Of a stretch of 64,000 bases of DNA, positions 57,734-64,000 are shown piece after piece. The stretch is from positions 2,790,001 to 2,854,000 of the forward strand of contig NZ_JBBOZQ010000001.1 in assembly GCF_038008685.1 (NCBI RefSeq), in the 5' to 3' direction. Origin of the DNA: Lysinibacillus sp. FSL W8-0992 (GTDB taxonomy: Bacteria > Bacillota > Bacilli > Bacillales_A > Planococcaceae). Made by a program: the position numbers and the translations under genes. The notes below the pieces were generated by a model. That model made no database searches. It was given only the letters and a program-made list of their open reading frames with translations, and had not been told where the DNA came from. Positions within the stretch are counted from its first letter, which is position 1. Each line of letters opens with the position of its first letter.

Positions 57734-58681
57734 ATGAAGAAAAAGCCGATTTACGTTGAGATTGATATGCAAGCATCAATTGAAGATGCATGGAAATATA
57801 CTCAAAATCCGAAGCTCCATGAGCAGTGGGATTTGCGTTTTACTAAAATTACATATGAAGATAAAAAGTTTCCAAATGAACCACAACGCTTTACCTATGA
57901 AACGAAGGTTATGCCTGGTTTAACAGTAAGTGGTTGGGGAGAAAGCAAAGGGGAGCATATGAAAAAAGATGGTACGAAAATTTCCTCTTTGCATTTTGGG
58001 ACTCCCCAGAAAATATCGCCAATCGCAGAGGGAAAAGGATACTGGAGGTATATCCCTAAAGAGCAAGGTGTAACATTTTTAACGCAATATGATTATGAGG
58101 TGCGATATGGGAAACTTGGTAAACTATTAGATGTTACGTTTCGTCCACTAATGGGGTGGGCAACAGCACTCAGCTTTGACGTATTAAAAAGATGGTTAGA
58201 GAAGGGAGAAAAACCAAGTACCCAATATGTTCGCTTCTTTTTAACCATGCTTATTAGTATATCCTTTTGCATTGTTTGGCTGTACCATGGCCTTGTACCA
58301 AAAGTGATGATTCAGCATCCTGAAGAAGTAATGATGGTAAAGGAATCACTTTCCATTTTGAATGGTGCCACAACAACAAGAAGTGACGCCAATCTAAATA
58401 ATGAGACTTTTCTAGTTTTTTGTATTGGTATTGCAGAAATGATTTTTGCGCTTTGCTGGTTATTACCGAGAGGGAAGCGGATGCTCTTTCGGTTACAAAT
58501 TATTTTGTTTCCATTATTAACGCTCGGCGCAGTACTTGTAAATACAAATATTGCGATGGCGCCATTTAATCCAGTGACCTTTAATGGCGCATTATGGGTA
58601 CTCTCCATTGTTGGGTTTATTCTTAGTAAAGATTTACCTAGTGCGAAAAGTTGTAAACGAAAGCGAGGGGAAAATGGATGA
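57734..58681 (+). CDS. yndG: YndG-like SRPBCC + DoxX-type membrane protein
   Basis: A 315-residue two-domain protein. Residues 1-150 form an SRPBCC (START-like) domain, opening YVEIDMQASIEDAWKYTQNP with HEQWDLRFTKI; four membrane segments follow (about 168-310), resembling DoxX-like helices. GAGGAGAG precedes the ATG. It is the first of three overlapping genes that match B. subtilis yndG-yndH-yndJ. The function of this set is not established; a hydrophobic-ligand pocket is expected from the fold. Confidence 0.78.
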   Translation: MKKKPIYVEIDMQASIEDAWKYTQNPKLHEQWDLRFTKITYEDKKFPNEPQRFTYETKVMPGLTVSGWGESKGEHMKKDGTKISSLHFGTPQKISPIAEGKGYWRYIPKEQGVTFLTQYDYEVRYGKLGKLLDVTFRPLMGWATALSFDVLKRWLEKGEKPSTQYVRFFLTMLISISFCIVWLYHGLVPKVMIQHPEEVMMVKESLSILNGATTTRSDANLNNETFLVFCIGIAEMIFALCWLLPRGKRMLFRLQIILFPLLTLGAVLVNTNIAMAPFNPVTFNGALWVLSIVGFILSKDLPSAKSCKRKRGENG

Positions 58682-59289
58682 CTATTTACCAAACATTATT
58701 AGGTGAGGATTTTAAAAAACTTCATCCGAAACTGCAACAACGCTATGCATTACCATTAAATCAAACTTTTTATGCAAAAGGTGTTATGCATAGCATAGAA
58801 TCAGGTGCAAAATGGATGCGTCCTTTTTATATGGTTGCTGCAAGGTTTAAGTTTTTATTTCCCGAATCCGGAAAGCATATCCCATTTACAATAAGCAATA
58901 CTTGTCGCCAATTACCTAATGGAGAACTAGAAGTAAAATGGGAACGAACTTTTTTTATGACTAAAAAAACAAGGCATTTTGATGCAAGAATGACGGTAGA
59001 TCCGGTCAAAAAAGTTGTAAAGGATTATTTGGGCTCACCAGCTCTTTTCTATTCCGACTTATTGTTTTCTGTAACACAAGAGGGAAAATTAGTAATACGG
59101 TCTGGCGCACAGCGTTTTGTTATGTCTAAACTAGAATGTAAAATTCCTAAAATGTTAGAAGGGCATGTAATCGTCGAGGAAGGCTATGATGATAACAGAA
59201 ATGTTTTTACAATTCATGTATATATCCATAATCCACTTTTAGGGAGGTTAATGATGTATGCTGGCGAATTTACGCAAACATCTCTTTAG
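58678..59289 (+). CDS. yndH: YndH-like DUF4166 protein
   Basis: A 203-residue protein matching DUF4166: LHPKLQQRYALPLNQTFYAKGVM at the start, then FTISNTCRQLPNGELEVKWER and ARMTVDPVKKVVKDYLGS. It overlaps yndG by 4 bp and yndJ by 32 bp, so it is strictly co-expressed with them. No signal peptide or membrane segment is evident. The fold is probably beta-rich and may bind a lipid-like ligand, but the activity is unknown. Confidence 0.8.
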   Translation: MTIYQTLLGEDFKKLHPKLQQRYALPLNQTFYAKGVMHSIESGAKWMRPFYMVAARFKFLFPESGKHIPFTISNTCRQLPNGELEVKWERTFFMTKKTRHFDARMTVDPVKKVVKDYLGSPALFYSDLLFSVTQEGKLVIRSGAQRFVMSKLECKIPKMLEGHVIVEEGYDDNRNVFTIHVYIHNPLLGRLMMYAGEFTQTSL

Positions 59290-60811
59290 TCCTGTGTTAT
59301 TAATTGGTTGGGTACTCATAATCATCTGCTACCTGTTTAGTAAGCAACCCGATTATTTGATTTTGCTTACATTTGCTCAACTTGTATTAGTCCCTGCTAT
59401 GCTAAAAATGGTTGTAGCTTTCGATAAAAAAGGTCATGTAATTATAATTGCGATGATGCTTGCAGTAACACTATTACATTGGTTAGCAGATAGTGAGTTA
59501 GCAATTTACTTAGCTGTTGTGTACGTTCTTTATACAGCGTTTATTGCACTACAGGGTTTGATACGATTTTTACAGCGAGGTTTTACGAATACCGCTGAAA
59601 TCGCTATAGATATTGGGCTCATATATATATTTATTGGAGGACTATGGTTTTTTGCTTATATTGCAGAGATTGATACAGGATTTTCGCCGTTAATTACGTG
59701 GTTAACTGCAATCCACTTTCATTATTCTGCATGTTTATTAGCTATTTCTATTGGTTTGTTTGGAAGGATACATAAAAGTAAAGGATACAATATCGTCGTT
59801 TTGATTTTATTGACAGGTCCACTGCTTGTTGCACTCGGAATTACGTTTTCAACAATCATTGAAATTGTGTCAGTTGCGCTTTACATAGGTGCTATCTATT
59901 GGCTGTTTACACTTTCGTTGAAGACAAGTTTGCCTAGAAGACAGGGACTCTTGTTGCGGATTTCTTATGGTTCATTATGTTTGACAATATTATGGTCCTT
60001 ACTTTACGCATTTGGTAATTTTACTGGCATAATTCTTGTCAGTATACCTGATATGCTAACATTTCATGGCTTAGTGAATTGCTTGCTGTTTGGATTAGTC
60101 GGCGTAATCGCATGGGGCTTAGAAGTCCCGAAATCTACCCATCAACCATTTACTTTTCCAGTAAGTCGTATACGGGGAAAATTACATACAACAGGAGATG
60201 CCCATGCAGGTTTAGTTGATGCACTTCAAGATTTTGTAGATACGCGTAAGCTTCCTCAAGTCATTCCTCATTTTTATGAACAAACGAACTGTTATCGACT
60301 AAATGCTTCCGTACAATGGCGGGCATGGTTTAAACCACTAGCGTTTATCTATCAAGGCATAAGCCGTTGGATGCAGCAGCTTAATTTACCTTTGACAAGC
60401 AAGCAAGTAGAGATGAATGGCGTTATTGTCAAAGTAGATGAACGACAAGATGGTCGACATGCCCCACGTGCATGGATTCGAAAAATCGATGAGCAAACAA
60501 CTTTTGTGGCCATATACTCACAACATACGACAGCTCAAACAACGTATATGAATATTGCATTACCTCTTCCTTTTTCAACAATGATAGGTATTTTATATGT
60601 ATATGAAAAAGATGGGGAATTACATATAACAAGCTCCCGAGGAGGGGATGCAGGCATCTATTTAGCAATGAAACACTATGTATTTAGACTGCCTTTAAAT
60701 GAGCATTTTACTATTAGTGCTAAAAATGAGACAACATTATCTGCTGTTCATACGATGCGCATTTTTGGACTGCCTTTTTTACGTATAGATTATCAGATCG
60801 AACAAAAATAA
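59258..60811 (+). CDS. yndJ: YndJ-like membrane protein
   Basis: A 517-residue protein with about ten membrane segments in residues 10-295 and a soluble C-terminal part of about 215 residues (HTTGDAHAGLVDALQDF through the end) that itself resembles a DUF4166-type beta domain. The length and the split topology match B. subtilis YndJ. AGGGAGG lies 10 bp before the ATG, within yndH. The function is unknown. A strong terminator follows within 10 bp, closing the three-gene operon. Confidence 0.82.
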   Translation: MLANLRKHLFSPVLLIGWVLIIICYLFSKQPDYLILLTFAQLVLVPAMLKMVVAFDKKGHVIIIAMMLAVTLLHWLADSELAIYLAVVYVLYTAFIALQGLIRFLQRGFTNTAEIAIDIGLIYIFIGGLWFFAYIAEIDTGFSPLITWLTAIHFHYSACLLAISIGLFGRIHKSKGYNIVVLILLTGPLLVALGITFSTIIEIVSVALYIGAIYWLFTLSLKTSLPRRQGLLLRISYGSLCLTILWSLLYAFGNFTGIILVSIPDMLTFHGLVNCLLFGLVGVIAWGLEVPKSTHQPFTFPVSRIRGKLHTTGDAHAGLVDALQDFVDTRKLPQVIPHFYEQTNCYRLNASVQWRAWFKPLAFIYQGISRWMQQLNLPLTSKQVEMNGVIVKVDERQDGRHAPRAWIRKIDEQTTFVAIYSQHTTAQTTYMNIALPLPFSTMIGILYVYEKDGELHITSSRGGDAGIYLAMKHYVFRLPLNEHFTISAKNETTLSAVHTMRIFGLPFLRIDYQIEQK

Positions 60812-60821
60812 GACGACCCAT

Positions 60822-60866
60822 AAATCTCCCATTTCATTTTGAAAACGAAATGGGAGATTTTATTTT
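60822..60866 (+). terminator. Intrinsic terminator of the ynd operon
   Basis: A perfect 14-bp stem (AAATCTCCCATTTC with its complement), 11-base loop, then TATTTTG. Confidence 0.9.
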
Positions 60867-61182
60867 GTAGCTATAATACCATCGAAAACGGGTGAAAAGT
60901 CTTAGTATTATCCCTCATTTATAATCCAATAGGGAAAATAATTTGTAAAAAGGATGCTGAAAAACACAAAGAAACTACTAATTTATTCAATTTTATATAA
61001 GAAAAATTCTAAAATCATCCTAAAACAAATGAAAAATGGTAGATTACTAATATTGTGCAATAGAGTTAAAATTTCTTGATTGTAAGCAAAGATTTTTTTC
61101 GGTTTAAAAAAGTTTTATATTATATTTCATTAGCAAAGTGAAGGGGATTAAAATATGACTTTAAAAAAGGGGAGATTGAATA
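60867..61182. other. AT-rich upstream region of the chemoreceptor gene
   Basis: About 315 bp without a supported ORF. I looked for a sigma-D motility promoter (TAAA...GCCGATAT) and did not find a convincing match. Confidence 0.5.
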
Positions 61183-62865
61183 ATGCACTTTAAATCTATT
61201 GGCAAAAGAATCGTTTTTGCATTTAGTATTGTAGTAGCAGTAATTGTTTTTTATATTAGTTTTAATTTTTACGAAATATCGCAAAGTAATAATGCAACTG
61301 AACAAATTGTAAATGAGGAATTACAATTATTAATTACAGATTATGAGTTAGCATCAACTATTGGATTACGGATTGCGGCAGCACGTGGATATGTGTTGTC
61401 TGGTAATGAAAAATATAAAAATATTTATAGTGAAAACGTAGAGAGAGCACTTAAAAATGAAAAAATACGATTATCTATTTCGGAATCGTCGGAATTTAAC
61501 AAGTATTCGGAAATGGCGAAAGAATGGAGTAGCTATGTCCAAAAAGAAGTATTTGATGTATATGATCAAGGAAATGTGGAATTAGCAGTACATAATTTAG
61601 CGGCAATGGATACGAAAGCTACGGAAATTCGTGAAGGATATGAAGGCTTAGCAGAACAACGTAAACAATCCATTAATACAGTTGGAGATTCACTAATTAC
61701 TTCTGGGGAACGGAAGCAAACTGCAAGTATTATCGTTGGAATACTTATAGTCGTCATTGCAATTATTACAGCGCTCATTAGTGCTCGTCTTATTTCTAAA
61801 CCAATTATTTTGATTACTAAACGCATGCAGCGCATTACAGAAGGTGTTTTAAGTGAGCCTCCACTAATTGTAAAAACAAAGGATGAAATAGGGCAATTAA
61901 CAGAAGCAACAAACACTATGTCTCAAATCTTAAATGATTTGTTAAAACATATTCAATCGGTATCAAATGAAGTTGCTACACATAGTGAAGAACTAATGCA
62001 ATCAGCTACAGAGGTCAAAGATGGTACAGAGCAAATCGTTGATACGGTTGCAGAAATAGCGAGTGGAACAGAAGTGCAAGCGAGTAATGCTTCTGATGTT
62101 GCGACAAGTATGACGGACTTTTCAACGAAAGTAACAGATGTCAATCAAAGTAGTAAAGATGTCTATCAGTTCTCTGAATCCGTGATGAGGTTAACAGAAG
62201 AGGGTAAAGAGCTTATGGAAGCTTCTACACAGCAAATGATGACCATTGACTTTATTGTGAAGGATTCGGTTGAAAAGGTAGATGAGTTAAATAAACAAAC
62301 GCAGGAAATCTCTAAAATTATAGCAGTTATTCAAGAAATAGCTGCGCAAACTAATTTATTGGCACTAAACGCTGCAATTGAAGCGGCACGTGCTGGGGAG
62401 CATGGTAAGGGCTTTGCCGTCGTAGCGGATGAAGTTCGAAAACTTGCTGAACAAGTATCTGCATCAATTAATGAAATCACTAATATTATAAAAATAATTC
62501 AAGATGATTCAATGACTGTAACAACATCATTAGAAAAAGGTTATGGAGAGGTTGCAAAAGGTACTACACAAATCGTTTCCACAAATGAGACATTTAGTGA
62601 TATTGCAAATGCTGTTTACTCCATGTCATCTAGCATCGTTCAAATGTCTTCTAAGCTAGAAGAGGTTGTACAAAGTACGATGGATATTAATAAATCAGTT
62701 GATGAAATTGCTGCTGTTTCAGAGCAATCAGCAGCAGGTATTCAAGAAACTTCTGCGACGATAGAACAAGCCGCAAGCTCTATGGACGAAATTAAAAATA
62801 GTTCAAGTAATTTAGCGGTAATGGCAGAAAATTTAAATGACCTAGTTGGTAAATTTAAATTATAA
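61183..62865 (+). CDS. Methyl-accepting chemotaxis protein
   Basis: A 560-residue transmembrane chemoreceptor. TM1 is at about 9-28, a helical four-helix-bundle-type sensor covers about 30-180, TM2 about 184-204, then a HAMP domain ([20 protein letters not shown] onward) and the long signalling coiled coil. The hairpin tip [20 protein letters not shown] followed by [17 protein letters not shown] is intact and couples to CheA/CheW. GGGGAG precedes the ATG. The ligand is unknown; it stands alone. Confidence 0.93.
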   Translation: MHFKSIGKRIVFAFSIVVAVIVFYISFNFYEISQSNNATEQIVNEELQLLITDYELASTIGLRIAAARGYVLSGNEKYKNIYSENVERALKNEKIRLSISESSEFNKYSEMAKEWSSYVQKEVFDVYDQGNVELAVHNLAAMDTKATEIREGYEGLAEQRKQSINTVGDSLITSGERKQTASIIVGILIVVIAIITALISARLISKPIILITKRMQRITEGVLSEPPLIVKTKDEIGQLTEATNTMSQILNDLLKHIQSVSNEVATHSEELMQSATEVKDGTEQIVDTVAEIASGTEVQASNASDVATSMTDFSTKVTDVNQSSKDVYQFSESVMRLTEEGKELMEASTQQMMTIDFIVKDSVEKVDELNKQTQEISKIIAVIQEIAAQTNLLALNAAIEAARAGEHGKGFAVVADEVRKLAEQVSASINEITNIIKIIQDDSMTVTTSLEKGYGEVAKGTTQIVSTNETFSDIANAVYSMSSSIVQMSSKLEEVVQSTMDINKSVDEIAAVSEQSAAGIQETSATIEQAASSMDEIKNSSSNLAVMAENLNDLVGKFKL

Positions 62866-62942
62866 AAATTATTAAACCTATCTGATTTCATACTTTCATC
62901 ACAATTAGACGATATACTATTGTAATGGAAGGTGGAGTAAAA

Positions 62943-63851
62943 TTGAGAAAATATATACTATTAATATTAATGAGTGCACTTCTTATGGCGCCTGCAGTAG
63001 CCTCTGCGCATACGATGGATAAAAGTATGCTTTATACAGATGTTTCTGCAACTTCAGCGAATATAGAAGAAATCATGGTCCTTCAAAGTATGGGGCTTAT
63101 TGGTTATAACGGTGTCGACATGGCATTGAACCCATCTGAAAACTTATCCCGTAAAGATTTTGCAGCCTGGATAGGAGCATTTTTCGGTCTTGAAGGTTCA
63201 ACGGTGGAAGAACTTGCCCAAGCAGCGAAAAATGAAGAATATGTATCTTCGTTAGAAGGAGACATTACATATAAAGAAATTAATACAGCATTATTGCATA
63301 ATAAATATGAATTTGAAAAACCAGATGCAACGTTGACAAAAGAGGAGTATATTACCTTTTTATCTGAAAACTTAGATATGGATATGGGTGGCCATACTTT
63401 ACTTCAAATGGGTGGTTTTTCTTATGGCCCAACTGGAACAATTGAAGATGTCGTAACAGGAGATAACATGGGCGTTATCATTGAAGGCAAAACGTATATG
63501 CTATCAGGTCATCCTCGTATTTTTGCTGATTCAACTGACCCTGAAAGCTGGATTGGTCAAAACTTAGAAAAATCTATTTTGACGACGAGTGGTGGTCACC
63601 ATCATGGACATGAAGAAGAACAGTCATCAAACACACCGACATTACAATATATTCAAATTGCTTCGACAACACAACAAACAACCGAAGATACAAAAGACAA
63701 GTATGAAGGAACTGCAACACCACGTGAAGAACTGAAAAAGAATGAAGGAAATGACACAACTTCAACAAGCTCAAGCACGATATGGATTGTTGCAATCATT
63801 GCATTAGTTGCAGTAATCATAGCAATTTTCTTCATTAAACGAAAAAAATAA
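62943..63851 (+). CDS. Surface protein with SLH-like domain, His-rich linker and C-terminal membrane anchor
   Basis: A 302-residue exported protein: signal peptide (about 1-23, ending ASA), an SLH-like segment (IEEIMVLQSMGLIGYNGVDM, ALNPSENLSRKDFAAWIG), a central domain, a histidine-rich stretch (GGHHHGHEEE) in a polar linker and a C-terminal membrane helix with RKK tail. The histidine stretch suggests metal binding, which is inference. The TTG at 62943 has GGAAGGTGG upstream; an ATG six codons earlier is possible. No close family is recognised beyond the SLH-like part. Confidence 0.65.
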   Translation: MRKYILLILMSALLMAPAVASAHTMDKSMLYTDVSATSANIEEIMVLQSMGLIGYNGVDMALNPSENLSRKDFAAWIGAFFGLEGSTVEELAQAAKNEEYVSSLEGDITYKEINTALLHNKYEFEKPDATLTKEEYITFLSENLDMDMGGHTLLQMGGFSYGPTGTIEDVVTGDNMGVIIEGKTYMLSGHPRIFADSTDPESWIGQNLEKSILTTSGGHHHGHEEEQSSNTPTLQYIQIASTTQQTTEDTKDKYEGTATPREELKKNEGNDTTSTSSSTIWIVAIIALVAVIIAIFFIKRKK

Positions 63852-63861
63852 TTGAGTGAAA

Positions 63862-63909
63862 AACCAGTAATAAGCGAATTAATCGCATTATTGCTGGTTT
63901 TTATTTTTT
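63862..63909 (+). terminator. Terminator after the surface protein gene
   Basis: ACCAG-AATAA-GCG pairs with CGC-TTATT-CTGGT with small bulges and runs into TTTTATTTTTT. Nothing recognisable follows to the window end. Confidence 0.7.
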
Positions 63910-64000
63910 AAAATTTACTTTTGAAGCATTAGAAATATCGGTTAATTCAGTAACTACTTCTTATGAAATTAATAGGCATCCATTAGGCACTACTAAGTGA

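Overview
This AT-rich window reads as chromosomal DNA of an aerobic, endospore-forming, low-GC Gram-positive bacterium of the Bacillales. Gene sets match Bacillus operons one to one (mntABCD, bmrCD with a leader peptide, yfiY/yfiZ-yfhA, pbuE, yndGHJ, yfiBC), ribosome binding sites are strong and GTG/TTG starts are frequent. The alpha-ribazole salvage pair and the dispersed intergenic repeats suggest Lysinibacillus or a close relative; the genus is an inference. No rRNA, tRNA, phage, insertion sequence or CRISPR array was seen.

Layout. 1-8.7 kb: 5'-truncated manganese ABC operon, small-molecule exporters, an ArsR-type regulator divergent from an ABM-type monooxygenase, and a pyridoxal kinase. 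8.9-11.4 kb (minus strand): a DUF418 membrane protein and a two-gene fluoride channel. 11.6-15.4 kb: BmrC/BmrD-type heterodimeric multidrug exporter behind a promoter, an 18-codon leader peptide and an attenuator. 15.7-21.4 kb: envelope genes (S13 D-Ala-D-Ala carboxypeptidase, LCP ligase, signal peptidase I) and an SDR-MarR pair. 21.8-23.2 kb: a purine riboswitch and PbuE-type purine exporter. 23.3-25.4 kb: small hypothetical and possibly spore-related genes. 25.6-28.8 kb: divergent, Fur-boxed siderophore uptake locus, followed by a 0.5-kb array of 21-bp tandem repeats. 29.8-35.2 kb: small enzymes and regulators. 35.5-40.7 kb: topoisomerase III, an LCMT-type methyltransferase behind a promoter-terminator leader, and aspartokinase. 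41.4-48.3 kb: ten-gene cobinamide and alpha-ribazole salvage operon. 48.5-54.2 kb: two ABC exporter systems. 54.4-55.8 kb: ECF sigma factor and probable membrane anti-sigma. 56-64 kb: a lipoprotein, a tubby-like protein, yndGHJ, a chemotaxis receptor and a surface protein.

How the genes fit together. The cobalamin block can scavenge incomplete corrinoids: CbiZ removes foreign nucleotide loops, CbiB and CobD rebuild the aminopropanol arm, CobU activates cobinamide, CblT/CblS import and phosphorylate alpha-ribazole, CobS joins the halves and CobC-type phosphatases finish. Several loci carry a 5' leader ending in an intrinsic terminator (bmrCD, pbuE, the methyltransferase, topB, possibly cbiZ), so premature termination is a recurrent control theme. 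The most notable items are the pbuE riboswitch, which has the guanine-type C74 in an ON architecture, the bmr leader, the tandem array, and a composite intergenic repeat found at gene 3' ends, one copy of which supplies the last codons of cblS.
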